This document shows positions 20,954 through 34,078 of a stretch of DNA of 64,000 nucleotides, piece after piece (the stretch's first letter is position 1; the number at the start of each line of letters is the position of its first letter). The notes beneath the pieces are model-generated. The model was given only the letters and a program-made list of their open reading frames with translations. It made no database searches and was not told where the DNA came from. The stretch is taken from NCBI RefSeq assembly GCF_026914265.1, contig NC_069124.1:70976402-71040401 (forward strand), in the 5' to 3' direction. A program made the translations under genes and the position numbers. Source of the stretch: Mya arenaria. Taxonomy: Eukaryota > Mollusca > Bivalvia > Myida > Myidae.

Positions 20954-23165
20954 CTGACGTGAAAAGTAAATTATTGTTTATTTCATGAAAAATTGAAATT
21001 TCAGGATAAACACGTGTCAAACCTGTAAATGACCCCTCCACCGCCCTCTTTAGTATGCGACGCATAAGTGAAAGGTAGTGCTGTTGTAGGGTAACTCAAT
21101 AATAATAAGTTTTCGGTACGCAAACTCACATGCTTTTTACACTATTACATAGGATGCGGAAAAACAATGGTACAGTTCTGATACATATATGAACACGTAT
21201 TATTTCTTGCCAATGATCAAGTATCACAATGAATTATTTCAATGTATGTAATTATGTTGAATGAACTGAAATAAATCTCTTTTCTGTTCTGTTCTTTTAC
21301 GCATGTGGGGGGGGGGGGGGGTTATACCATATTATAAGCATATGTTTTTTTTCAGCTGCGTTACTGCTAAAAGCAACTTGTGTTTATGTGAAAGGGAGAA
21401 TAAAAGCTGCATACAAATTAATGTCAAAGAGTTGGGACTTGTTTTATAATTTCCATGCAATATAAATGATTATACATGTGCATGTATGTTGTTATTTTAA
21501 TGCAGTCGACCGTGACACTACTACATATAATTATATACTCGACAAAAAGGTATTTTTGTGTCTTGCCCCTAGTTATATCTTTCTGGGGCTATAATGATAG
21601 TATTATACTTCTTTTATCCATACATATTTTGGTGAGGAATACGAATGATTTAATTTATATTTATAAGTGTTAATTAAAACGAAATCAGAATCATTGAAAC
21701 ATTACTATTTATGAATATTGTAATACAAACGTTTGATTTAAAAAAACACACCAGTTAAATAGCTAGCCTCAATTATGGTTACAAGAAATTACTACTTATA
21801 AATGTACGCTATAGCTCTGTCTGCCATGACAAACGTCATTTTCATCAAAAATAACAATCAGCTATACAAAGTAAGTAAGTTTACCGTGCCATTTTAAAAT
21901 TTAGAGTGCACTCCCTGTGACCTTTCATTTTTGCGTTTCGAAACAAAGGTCAAAGCAACTGACCGTAGCTATTAATATTTGTGTCGTGTCTGCAAAAGCT
22001 GCAAAGAATATGTTCATAACGCATACATAAGAGGAAAAAAATAACCCCTCAATTAATAGGCTATATCGCTATTCAAAATGAAAACTATTTGTTCATAACG
22101 TAATTACTGATTAATTACTGAAATAAGACCATGGTGATAATCTAGGTTTACTTTTTAAGTTAATATAGGAGTAAAATATGCCCAAAATGAACCATTTCGG
22201 ACTCGAAATTGTTAAAAAATGAGGAGTACCGCCAACACTTTAATTAAAAAAAAAATCGGTTCTAAGTGAAAGGTGCAAGTCAAAAGGTTACGCCCCCTCT
22301 AACGACAACTCATGGAGTCGCCCATGCGTAGCTAAGGTTTGTTTACTATTTAAACGCGTTGTCGCATATAATTTGTTTTTGCCGAGAACACTTAAACTTG
22401 ATAGATAGGCATTCGCGGTGTATAAGAACGGGTTTGCATTGTGAAATGTGTGCGCAGGTGAACAATACATGACAATAGCTGGGTTAAAACTTAAAAAAAA
22501 AACATAGTAAGGGAATCGATAGCCTACACCGAATGATTTAAATAATAATAAAACAATATATCGGCCTAATAGAATACTTGCGTATTTGTATGTGTAATGT
22601 CTGGAGATGTTTCGCCCATGGTACTTTCGTTATAAGAGTATTACATAAGGACCAAATAATTTACATGTACAGAAACACGTGTATGTGCAACAGAGTATGT
22701 GTGTAACAGTGTGTGTATTTATTATTCTGTTTAATGATTTGTATTATACATGCGTCATTTGTGTACACATACTATATATGTACATATGACTATGTTTATC
22801 TTGTTTGCAGTTCATGTTTGTATTGTATCTTTGCTTGTCTTTATCTATGGAGGATAACAAGAACAAAGTTCAGAGTTCATAATATAAGAATCATCCGTTA
22901 CTTGACTTAACTCTAGAAGAATGAACAATAAACATGTCAAAGTATGACTTACCGACGATCCCCCCGTTATTTTACCGAGTTCCTTCTGTATGGCCTCACA
23001 GTCAGGTTCATTCTCGATCTCCCAAACCTCGTAGTCGTCCGGTGACAGGTTGTATTTTCCCAGTGCCTTCTTCGCCTTGGTGCAGTACGGACAGTAAGAC
23101 TTGGAAAACACCATCACCTTCTTTCCGTTAATTTTCGCCTGAATCTTTTCACTAACAGCTGCCAT
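20855..23165 (-). CDS. Glutaredoxin (dithiol, CPYC), copy 1, two exons, 103 aa
   Basis: Exon 1 is 23165-22953 (71 codons) and exon 2 is 20953-20855 (32 codons plus stop), joined in phase 0 with a GTAAGT donor and an ACGTCAG acceptor. The protein has the dithiol active site SYCPYC at residues 24-29, the cis-proline TVP-type glutathione-binding motif (here SSVPRVF across the splice) and the GGGDET helix cap near the C-terminus: all the landmarks of a class I glutaredoxin at normal length. Such proteins reduce glutathione mixed disulphides using GSH. There is no evident signal peptide, so it is probably cytosolic. An AATAAA on the - strand at 20635-20640 is a likely polyadenylation signal, and an equivalent lies at the same place in the other two copies. 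Confidence 0.93.
21255..21296 (+). mobile_element. Possible LINE 3' tail remnant in glutaredoxin intron
   Basis: The AAATAAATCTC segment followed by TTTTCTGTTCTGTTC resembles the (TTCTG)n end of the LINE on the - strand at 38.36 kb. It is a short fragment with no coding part. Confidence 0.3.
22953..23165 (-). CDS. Glutaredoxin copy 1, exon 1
   Basis: Encodes residues 1-71, starting [20 protein letters not shown] and ending KITGGSS before GTAAGT. It holds the CPYC redox centre. It uses the first ATG of the conserved block, as copy 3 does. Confidence 0.93.
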
Positions 23166-24865
23166 GGTAGATTTTTACGTATAAATTCACACACAATTTA
23201 TGATGATCAATCTTGACCCAATGTGCGTCGTCCACTGATAGAATAAGGTCTCTATATAGGAAACTATACACACAGCGAAATCAAGCCAATACCCTATGAT
23301 TAATCCCTCTTTACAACAAGGTATCGGTCAAAAATCCGGACGGTTTTGAATATAAATACAATGGACAGAAATGACTGGTTAACCCGGATATAGGAACTTC
23401 AATATGATCTGTACTAGATATTGTTCTACATTTATGGTCTCAGAGTTAACTTTTGTACTATAGATGTGATTTTATTTAAACTTGAAAACATTGTAGAAGT
23501 ATGTTGCGCAAACACAACGACCTCTTATCTCAATGTCAATGTCAAACAGATCAAATCATACAAATATCACATGACTCATGAATAACATAATGCAGCGTTT
23601 ATTATTAAGCTGAAATGTTACAACATGCTTTATAGGCCAACACATACAATCTTCAATCTGCGTGAAGGTTTAACAGGGATAGTGACATGACAGTGAAATA
23701 GCAAATCTACAGCTAATAAGAATGTTAATCTTATGAAATGAATGTGTCCTTATTCGGCATCTGAGCAAGTGTAAAGATAACTAAAGTAGTATAAATAAAA
23801 CATCACATATATTGATGTCAGTTAAATTTCATGGTTGTGTCAATAAAGCTAAAAGCGTTAAACACATAACTTCTTAGTTAAACTATTTTAAAGGAAGACT
23901 AAAGATTTATAAACGTTTGTCGTGTAGGCCAAATACATTAATATGGTTTAAGGTAAGCGATGCAAAAGTCGATTGAGGGACCGAAATTTTAAATGTTTTA
24001 AAACATCCACTTCTAATTAGTTTTGATGTTCAATATTTATCAAAACTGATTTAATATCCTGAAATAACATGAAACACTGTAATTTAGAGTTGAACATTTT
24101 TACGAAATAATATTTTATCAGATTTCCAATCAAAAAGCATTTACATTTTCCAGGAAATGTCTTAATACAAAAATAATATGTCTGTGAGTCAATTTTATTA
24201 ACTACCCAATTAATATATATGCATATTGTAACCCGGAAATGAATTTCATCCACGAAATTTCATTATTTTTCTGAATAACTTTCTTATTTGACAAGATATC
24301 ATCAATAGCTCTCAAGACATTGTTGAATAGGTAGACTGGGGAATTTTGACATGAAAGCGAAGTACTAATGTCGACAGACCTTTTCGTAATAATGTGAATT
24401 CTTTTTGATAAACAAAATCTGTTAAAATCTTCTTCTTTTTGTAAAATTTGTTTAACTCCTAACTAACCCAAAACATGTCACCAAGAAACAATGTTTCACT
24501 CTCCAAAAAGATCGTTCCTCAAAGCTAAATAAAACATGTACAAATGTATGTTTTAAACATTTTATTTTTTTAGCTTCCCCACCAATTTTTGCATCACTGC
24601 CGGCCCTTAAGGTTTTGTTGTCATATTTCACTAAAACATAGACAAACAAGGAGAACCTATATCAGTTTTCGCTCATTTGACAGTGTGTACATATTCTGAC
24701 CGTTTGTGGGATATTAAAATGTTTATCCTTCCCAATAATGAGATTTTGTGGTGACAAGCGAAACAATTTTAATGCTTTTTTCATTTAATTGATTTTATAA
24801 TGTATTAAGGTAATTTTCAGTCGTAAGCCGGCCACTACAACTCACACCCTTTTCCTTTACCCATC

Positions 24866-27800
24866 ACTAGGATATATAGTTTGGTATACAACCCCTAGAG
24901 TTTATCATGTATACGTCCCGCTACGACAAACAGTGTTCAAACCTCTAGAGTTAACATGTATACCTCCCGCTATGCTAAACAGTGTTTAAACCCCTAGAGT
25001 TAACATGTATACCTCCCGCTATGCCAAACAGTGTTTAAACCCCTATAGTTTCACATGTATACCTGCTGCTAGGACAAAACATTGTTTAAACCTCTAGAGT
25101 TAAACATGTTAACCTGCCGCTAGGACAAACAGTGTTTAGATCTGTAGAGTTAAACATGTATACCTGATGCTAGGACAAACATTGTGAAAACCCCTAGAGT
25201 TTAATATGTATACCTGCCGCTAGGACAAACAGTATTTAGATCTGTAGAGTTAAACATGTATACCTGCCGCTAGGACAAACAGTGTTTAGACCTCTAGAGT
25301 TAAACATGTTAACCTGCCGCTAGGACAATCAGTGTTTAAACCTTTAGAGTTAAACATGTTAACCTGCCGCTAGGACAATCAGTGTTTAAACCTTTAGAGT
25401 TAAACATGTTAACCTGCCGCTTGGACAATCAGTGTTTAAACCTTTAGAGTTAAACATGTTAACCTGCCGCTAGGATAATCAGTGTTTAAACCTTTAGAGT
25501 TAAACATGTTAACCTGCCGCTTGGACAATCAGTGTTTAAACCTTTAGAGTTAAACATGTTAACCTGCCGCTAGGACAATCAGTGTTTAAACCTTTAGAGT
25601 TAAACATGTTAACCTGCCGCTAGGACAATCAGTGTTTAAACCTTTAGCGGGTGAGAGTGGTCTAGTGGTATAGGTGTCCGCCTCTCACCCAAGAGGTTGT
25701 GGGTTCGATCCCCACCAGGGGTACTTTCTCATAGCTTCTCAAAAAAAGGACACAGTACTGGTTTCTGCCCAGGAAACGGACTCGAGAGTGATTCTATAAG
25801 CTATCAGCTTTCGTCACAATCGAGCTAAAAAAAATTAGTATAAACCAAACCTTTAGAGTTAAACATGTTAACCTGATGCTGGGACAAACAGTGTTTAAAC
25901 CTCTAGACTTAAACATGTATACCTGCCGCTAGGACAAACATTGCGTAAACCTCTAGTGTTTATCATGTATACCTGCCGCTAGGACAAACGTTGTTTAGAC
26001 CTGTAGAGTTTAACATGTATACCTGATGCTAGGACAAACAGTGTTTAGACCTCTAGAGTTAAACATGTTAACCTGCCGCTAGGACAAAAAGTGTTTAGAC
26101 CTCTAGAGTTAAACATGTTAACCTGCCGCTAGGACAAACAGTGTTTAGACCTCTAGAGTTAAACATGTTAACCTGCCGCTAGGACAAACAGTGTTTAAAC
26201 CTTTAGAGTTAAACTTGTTAACCTGCCGCTTGGACAAACAGTGTTTAAACCTTTAGAGTTTAACATGTATAACTGCCGCTAGGACAAACAGTGTTTAGAT
26301 CTGTAGAGTTAAACATGTTAACCTGCCGCTAAGACAAACAGTGTTTAAACTTTTAGAGTTTAACATGTATACCTGATGCTGGGACAAACAGTGTTTAGAC
26401 CTCTAGAGTTAAACATGTTAACCTGCCGCTAGGACAAACAGTGTTTAGACCTGTAGAGATTAACATGTTAACCTGCCGCTAGGACAAACAGTGTTTGGAC
26501 CTGTATAGATTAACATGTTAACCTGCCGCTAGGACAAACAGTGTTTGAACCTCTAGACTTAAACATGTATACCCGCCGCTAGGACAAACATTGTGTAAAC
26601 CTCTAGTGTTTATCATGTATACCTGCCGCTAGGACAAACATTGTTTAGACCTGTAGAGTTTAACATGTATACCTGATGCTAGGACAAACATTGTGTAAAC
26701 CCCTAGAGTTTAACATGTATACCTGCCGCTAGGACAAACAGTGTTTAGATCTGTAGAGTTTAACATATATACCTCCCGCTACGACAAACAGTGTTTCGGC
26801 CTCTAGAGTTTAACATGTATACCTCCCGCTACGACACACATTGTGAAAACCCCTAGAGTTTAATATGTATACCTGTTGCTAGGACAAACAGTGTTTAGAC
26901 CTATAGAGTTTAACATGTATACCTGCCGCTAGGACAAACAGTGTTTAAACCCCTAGACTTAAACATGTATACCTGCCGCTAGGACAAACAGTGTTTAAAC
27001 CCCTAGACTTAAACATGTATACCTACCGCTAGGACAAACAGTGTTTAAACCTTTAGACTTTAACATGTATACCTGCCGCTAGGACAAACAGTGTTTAAAC
27101 CCCTAGACTTAAACATGTATACCTGCCGCTAGGACAAACAGTGTTTAAACCTCTAGACTTAAACATGTATACCTGCCGCTAGGACAAACAGTGTTTAAAC
27201 CTCTAGACTTTAACATGTATACTTGCCGCTAGGACAAACAGTGTTTAAACCCCTAGACTTAAACATGTATACCTGCCGCTAGGACAAACATTGTTTAAAC
27301 CTCTAGACTTAAACATGTATACCTGCCGCTAGGACAAACAGTGTTTAAACCCCTAGACTTAAACATGTATACCTGCCGCTAGGACAAACAGTGTTTAAAC
27401 CTCTAGACTTAAACATGTATACCTGCCGCTAGGACAAACAGTGTTTAAACCCCTAGACTTAAACATGTATACCTGCCGCTAGGACAAACAGTGTTTAAAC
27501 CTCTAGACTTAAACATGTATACCTGCTGCTAGGACAAACAGTGTTTAAACCCCTAGACTTTAACATGTATACCTGCCGCTAGGACAAACAGTGTTTAAAC
27601 CTCTAGACTTAAACATGTATACCTGCTGCTAGGACAAACAGTGTTTAAACCTCTAGACTTAAACATGTATACATGCCGCTAGGACAAACAGTGTTTAAAC
27701 CCCTAGACTTAAACACGTATACCTGCCGCTAGGACAAACAGTGTTTAAACCTCTAGACTTAAACATGTATACCTGCCGCTAGGACAACAGTGTTTAAACC

Positions 27801-28348
27801 CCTAGAGTTTCACATGTATACCTCCCGCTACGACAGACAGTGTTTAAACCCCTAGACTTAAACATGTATACCTGCTGCTAGGACAAACAGTGTTTAAACC
27901 CCTAGAGTTTATCATGTATACATGCCGCTATGACAAACAGTGTTTAAACCCCTAGAGGTTATCATGTATACCTGCCGCTAGGACAAACATTGTGAAAACC
28001 CCTAGAGTTTATCATATATACCTGCCGCTAGGACAAACAGTTTTTAAACCTCTAGAGTTTAACATGTAAACCTGCCGCTAGGACAAACAGTGTTTAGACC
28101 TGTAGAGATTAACATGTAAACCTGCCGCTAGGACAAACAGTGTTTAAACCTCTAGAGTGTAACATGTATACATGCCGCTAGGTCAAACAGTGTTTAAACC
28201 TCTAGAGTTTAACATGTAAACCTGCCGCTAGGACAAACAGTGTTTAAACCTCTAGAGTGCAACATGTATACCTGCCGCTGGGTCAAACAGTGTTTAAACC
28301 CCTAGAGTTTATCATGTATACCTCCCGCTAGGTCAAGCATTGTTTAAA
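24866..28348. repeat. 50-bp minisatellite, about 65 copies, interrupted by a SINE
   Basis: The unit reads ACCTGCCGCTAGGACAAACA, GTGTTTAAACCTCTAGACTT, AAACATGTAT. Copies run from diverged edges (24.87-25.2 kb and 27.8-28.35 kb) to near-identical internal copies. Between about 27.0 and 27.75 kb, CCCTAGACTT and CTCTAGACTT versions mostly alternate, giving a 100-bp higher-order pattern. The units before the SINE (25.3-25.64 kb) form another homogeneous subfamily with AACCTGCCGC and CTTTAGAGTT. No coding sense is apparent. Confidence 0.96.
25648..25846 (+). mobile_element. tRNA-Glu-derived SINE inserted in the 50-bp array
   Basis: The head resembles tRNA-Glu(CTC): an A-box-like TGGTCTAGTGGTATAGG, a CTCTCACCC anticodon-loop region and the B box GGGTTCGATCCCCACC. 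The body contains GTACTGGTTTCTGCCCAGGA and the tail is short and A-rich. Direct repeats AAACCTTTAG at 25638-25647 and 25847-25856 are the target-site duplication. The body may be one of the conserved central domains known from mollusc SINEs, but I could not verify which. Confidence 0.88.
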
Positions 28349-29352
28349 ACCTAAAAGAAACATCCAAATGTGTTGCCTTAAATGTATGTTTTATGTTGTT
28401 TTACTAGCAACAGCCAGCACATTAAGACCAAATAAAACTGCAGGTGTATTATTTATTTATACTAGTTTGATCATGTGATTAGATAAGACGAGTCTAACGT
28501 TTGTTCATTATCTGTAGGGAAATCACCATCATATTTAATGTTTTAAAATATCGACCAAGACTAAGTAAATTCTTATTTATTGTAAAATTTATAATTTTAC
28601 GATTAAAACGGCCAATGCGCTCATGTACATGCGCTAAATTTATAACATACCGTTTTAATGTATTAAAACTGAAATGCTTTCAAAAGCAGCGGCCTTTCCT
28701 CATTAGTGCAGAACTCGACTTACTTGTATGCATGCATAATCTAATCCCAGTATGCTCGGCCAAATTGCTTCAGTATGATGGACATGGACTGTTGTGCCAG
28801 ATCCCATGATGGTTGACTTCAATGGTGGGGAGTTTAAGAAAGAGGTAGGGACTGGGATATGCATGCGACACAAGTTTTGTGTATTATCTTCGTGATTGGT
28901 CCTGCCCATGCTACACGTCTTCTTTATGTACAGAGAATATGTGCAAAGTAAATGCAAAAATCTCTTCGTGTGGTAACGGTGAGTAAACAAAAAAAAAAGC
29001 GGACGGTCAGACCCACGGACGGACGACATGAATTTAGAATGCACATCTTCAGGGACTTAAGGGGTAATATATAGCCCAGAAACATACGCATTTTCCCTAT
29101 GAGCATATGCATTGACCCATAATGAGTAGGCTTTCAATGTGACCTTGATCTTTGAGTTAGGAATGCGGCCGATTGCGACACATTGCGTGTGTACAGAACA
29201 CATGTTATCTTAGAAAAAGAAATCTTAAATCCCTCCGTGCATGACTGGTACAGCCCGTATAGCTATATTACATGTGCATATATGCAGCATTCCACAATGA
29301 TCAAGTGTGACATTGGCCCATTTCTCGAAAAATCTTATGTACTTGAAGTAAT

Positions 29353-29453
29353 AGTTAGATGAGATGAAGTGAATTATTAATTATTAAGAACGGGCGGAGT
29401 GAGCGTAACGAGTCCTTCTTAATTATTAAGACTTCACTTCATCTCATCTAACT
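29353..29453. repeat. Long inverted repeat (38-bp arms, 25-nt loop)
   Basis: The left arm at 29353-29390 starts AGTTAGATGAGATGAAGTGA. The right arm at 29416-29453 is its reverse complement with three mismatches. The loop is GGCGGAGTGAGCGTAACGAG plus flanking bases. It could form a strong hairpin and may be the remnant of a foldback element. Confidence 0.85.
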
Positions 29454-30513
29454 GACTTGGAATACAACCTCATTGGCTGATACATTGTCAGCGCAAAATC
29501 TGACGCAGGGATTGTGTATCGGATGAGTGGCAGTAGGCAAACTTTTTAACCCGCGCGAAAGTTGAAATTCTTAATGATTAAGTCTACTACTTAATGGTTG
29601 CCTTTCGGCAATTTCATTGGCATAAAATGTAGGTTGTAGGTAAATGTACTGAGTGCGCAACCAACGCCCCTTTATGTACCGAACACATGTGCCATTTGTT
29701 TTAAAAATGACAGCCCGAACACGACCTACTATACTCCTCTATTTGCATTGTATATGCAGGTGTTCATAATGGCAAATCTGTCTATATAATAAAGTGTGAC
29801 CTTAATCTTTCAGCTAGGAACGTGGGTCTTGCACATTACATGTCGTTTTTTGTATTGAACACAATTGTGGCAAGTAATCGAAAATCCCTCCATGCACGGC
29901 AAAGTTAAAGTCCGGAAACGACCAACAATACTAATGTTTTTTATGCATCATTTTTATGAGTATTAAACTCTAAATGTGACCTTAATCTTGGGGAAGTGTC
30001 ATGGATCTTGCACGCAACTAATCGCCTTTATGTACCAAAAACATGCGCGCTAATTCATTTTAAAATTCATCCATACGTGTAAATATTACAGCCCGGACAT
30101 GGAAATCCGGTAGGAGGGACGTTACGATTTTAATTGACTCACCTTTCGGGGTCATAACACGTAATGAAACATAGAAGGCAACCATATAGCAATGTATTCG
30201 ACTACGTCGTGTTATATACACAAACACTATTTGACATTATGAACGTTTTATTCAAAATTAATACAAAAGCGCATCGAGATAAAATTTCAGCATGTATATT
30301 TGTAGTGACTGTAATATAAAACATACACTAAGGGAGTTCTATAATTGCAAGAAAGTATGAAAATGCGTTTGTTGAAAAAGTCTTTGTTCTAATTAAATGA
30401 CAATGACAAAACGCAATAACAAATAAATAAATAAAGTTACACTAGTAAAGTGAAACGATGAACACGTAATGAGTAAGAGCAGCATGACACAGATATTACC
30501 ACAGATGTGGAGG

Positions 30514-30612
30514 TCAACCCTCGAGCATCGTCTTCAGTTTGCCATTCCTGTCGGCTGCCGCAGTCTCGTCACCCCCGCCGATAAACTTCCCGTTGATGAA
30601 CACTCGCGGGAC
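30514..30612 (-). pseudogene. Glutaredoxin copy 2, exon 2 only
   Basis: It encodes the same 32 residues as copy 1 exon 2 (VPRVFINGKF... KLKTMLEG) with an intact ACGTCAG acceptor and TGA. The flanks on both sides match copies 1 and 3: the 3' UTR with AATAAA (- strand, 30247-30252), and an upstream 'cggaatagactggtcaccgg' near 31,040 that matches 51,160. Exon 1, expected at about 30.9-31.0 kb, is absent, so a deletion probably removed it. It could still serve as an alternative 3' exon for copy 3, 20 kb upstream, which is untested. Confidence 0.8.
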
Positions 30613-31099
30613 CTGACGTGAACAAATAATATACTGGTGCATTACTGGTGAATTATTGAAAGTCAGAATTAACACTGTCAAACCTGAAACTGACCCCTCC
30701 ACCACCCTTTTTAGTAAGCGGCCCAAAGGATTTTTTGATTAGTCAGAAGTGAAAGGTGGTGATGTTGTAGGGGGAGCTCAATAATGAATAGTATTCAGTA
30801 CGCAGACTCATGAACATGCTTTTAACAATGTAACAAAAAACAATGGTAGAGTTCTGAGTTCTGGTACTCAATTATGAGGGGGTTACAAAATCGTGTAATT
30901 GTGTGTGTGTGTGCGAGAAAGAAATCACATGCATATATAAAATAAATTTGTCTTTACTGGTATTACTTTAGAATAGCATAACACATAACTTAAGCGATTT
31001 TGCATATGCACGGATTCGATTAAATTATTAGTAAATACTTTCGACGGAATAGACTGGTCACCGGGATAAGACATTCTATTATCAGAACATTCTTGTGTA

Positions 31100-34078
31100 C
31101 ATATGAATGATACATTTGTGGTTAAGCCAAGATGACGGTTTTATGTATGGACATGTAAAAGCCCTCATCAGAAGCTATTGGTTGTTTCAAGCAGTCGGTT
31201 GAGAGGGACAAGGACCTTGGCGTGGTCGTTCTGGTCAGTACAAGTGGTCGACTGAGGTGTGGTCGTCTCGAATGGTCGATTGAAGGGACGTTGTTTTCGA
31301 GTGCGATAGTTCCTGGATACAATTAGGGTCAATAAGGAGCTCGAGTAGTGATCTTCGGGGACTCATGGACTAGGATGATTTTTTAGGTGTTTTTGGTGAT
31401 ATTTTGTTGGATAAACTCTCAGTATTCAATATTTTTTGTGTGTATTTTTCTGTTAATTTTAAACCATTTTCACTGTTATCTATTTTTTTTGAACAATTTG
31501 TGTTTACGTGAATAAGTCCACAACAAATTGATCAGTTGTTCGTCGGATTTACCGCACCTCTTTTTCCGAAATGTCCATTCAAATTTCTGATCAAAATTAT
31601 TAATGCCTGTTTGTGAACATCATATAATTTATTTGGGTTCAAGCAGTAAATCTTTAAATAAACCGGCAAATTACCATCCTCGGCGGAAAGGGAAGTGAGA
31701 ATATCAACAACAACGAATCGGAAATAAAAAACACATTTCCTTGAATAAAACGTATTGGTCAAACTGCCTGAATTGTGTGTTCAACACATGCAGATGGTAG
31801 TTTTTTTTCCTCAGTTTGAAACCAGGTTTATTAAGACCATATGGTACAACAGATAATGTCGTGGTAAATTACTGTCATTCGGACATGTTAAGTTTTCAGA
31901 TATCATTTGCGGTTCGACTTATTATGACTAACAGGCGATTATATTTCATTTTATTTCATGAGGCAAACCTAGAAAAGAATTCTTAACGCCCTGAAAGCGT
32001 GATTGTGCTTAGCATTTTCATAATATATTCTGCTTTCTGGTACATCAACAAGTCAAGAAATTAGATGGGCAAAATTTACCAATCATAGCAGTAAACAGAT
32101 TTTACTTGAGAACTCGAAGAGAAGATAGTACAAGAGGATTTGACCATGATTCCAACTCTGGAAACAATCAAAAGACTGGCTGTCCAGAAAATCTGCCCAG
32201 TTGACCTTGGACTACTACCGACTCCTGAGGTAAAATGCTGTGTAATCAACATCAGCTTTTGATGTCTCAATTTACAAGTGGCATGTCGGTCACACATGTA
32301 GTAGATTAGTCGGTCTTTTAACAATGTTCAGATTATATGTCCTCGTGTCATGGGTCTTCCGCATAGACTGCTGTTTATCCCTTATGCTAACTTCTCAGTG
32401 TGAAACAATGTAAACTTCAATACAAGGTGTTGTGACATTCTGTATACAACAAAACAGTACAACTAGTGAAGTGTTCTTTCAATTTCAAACGCACTGTTCA
32501 TGTAAAACTACTGCTATAGTGATTTGATTTTATTCTGTACCTGTATAAATGAAGATTATTTGGTAACAAAACCTGCATACACATGTACATCAGAGTTAAT
32601 GTGTTTTGCATCAAATATATGAAGGCGGATAATATTTGCAACTTTTCGCTAGCCTTCACAATGTTTGTTTTTTATTTCATCAAATCGCCCTTCGCCGATT
32701 CGTAATATCTTAGAAATGGAAAAAAAGTATTTTTTTTCGCTCGCTCGCCTCAGTTCTTTTCTGGAAATCCGTAGAAATTCTTTGTGGTAGTAGTAAAATT
32801 TATCAAATTTGAATGATAATTGATGTATTTTTTTATGTTGTTACACTGTCGTTATCAGGTAAATCTAGGTCAATTCTAATTTCGTTTTGATATTTACACT
32901 GGATGTTGATCTGAGCATAGTGGTAGATGTTTTTAGTGTGTGTTTTCTAAGTATTTTGCTTTTCAAGTCCAGATTACTATTAATTGTTTGTTGAAACAAA
33001 CGTTTGTGATTTTTTTTTTGACAAATTGAGTTTATTATACATGCTTGAACATTTACTGTTTATGTTTGTGTTACATGAATGATATACTCCATACCTAATA
33101 TACACATACAATTATGCTGTGGCAGTGAATATTTTGAATAATAGTAAAAAAAAAAAATTCAAAATTTCTGGTGTTCACTGTACATGTTCACTGTACATGT
33201 TCGTATTAACAAATTAATTCTGAGGTGTGTGAATGAAGTAATTATTCTTTGATTGTCTTATGTATGTTTTTCATTGTGAGGAAATTTCAGTCACAACATC
33301 ATTGGGTTCTACATGCTGTGACTGTTTTTGGTCACTAGTAAGGCATTTAGGGCATTATATTGGAACAGGCCAATATTGAGTTAAGTCTGTTGTAGTCTGT
33401 TTATCCATTTATTATTGAGCTCAAAATATTCTTAACTATTATTTTTGTAATAATATGGCAAAAGGGGGCGGTTATAATTTTGATGTTTTGAAGTCCACAC
33501 CCTTGAGAAGTTTCGTAGGTGAAAAGGGTCAGTTTCCCAACGGACGGGGTGGAATTTTGAAGATGATGTCTGAAACTAGACCAGGAAATTCCACACAGCT
33601 AGGTAGTCAGTATGTCAACTGTTGTACCTAAACTCTCTTTCTTTTTAGGTGACGAACCAGTAGAAGCAGAATATACGTTTGCGGAAGGGCGCTATGAAGT
33701 TAAAGTGACATTCTTATTTAAAATCAATACGTACACAAGAATAAAAAAATAATTTATGAGTGATAAACCTTTAACTACTATCTAAACACTGCATTTATGG
33801 AAAATATCAATTACTGATAACAAGGTTGTAACCGTGTAGTGTATAGCCGTTAACGCGAAAATATTAAATGATTGGTGAATGCTAAAAGATTTACTGTGAA
33901 CTACCATCGTCTTACAAGGTAGAAATTCTGTGTTTTCTGTACCTTCCTTTCAAATTAAACTCGGTATCCTTCATAAGAACCATTGTTTTCAACATTTATT
34001 CAATTTTTTTGGTAAAATAAAACAATTGCATTAATTGTGGAAAATCTTATTTGGGAGTAAGAGAGCATCTTTAAGTGT
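31100..34078. other. AT-rich intergenic DNA, one exon-like stretch
   Basis: No gene is recognised. At 32,142-32,229 an ATG opens a frame reading MIPTLETIKRLAVQKICPVD, then LGLLPTPE, and stops at a GTAAAA donor-like site. It looks exon-like but I can assign no family. The rest is AT-rich. Confidence 0.35.

Noticed and set aside
22934-23131. Plus-strand open frame over glutaredoxin exon 1
   Set aside because: It is the antisense shadow of the - strand exon, which has the CPYC motif, splice signals and a homologue at 50.9 kb.
25648-25722. A functional tRNA-Glu gene
   Set aside because: The acceptor ends do not pair, the anticodon stem is irregular and a SINE body, tail and target duplication follow; it is a SINE head.
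24866-28348. CRISPR array
   Set aside because: Units are contiguous near-identical 50-mers without unique spacers, and the genome is eukaryotic; it is a minisatellite.
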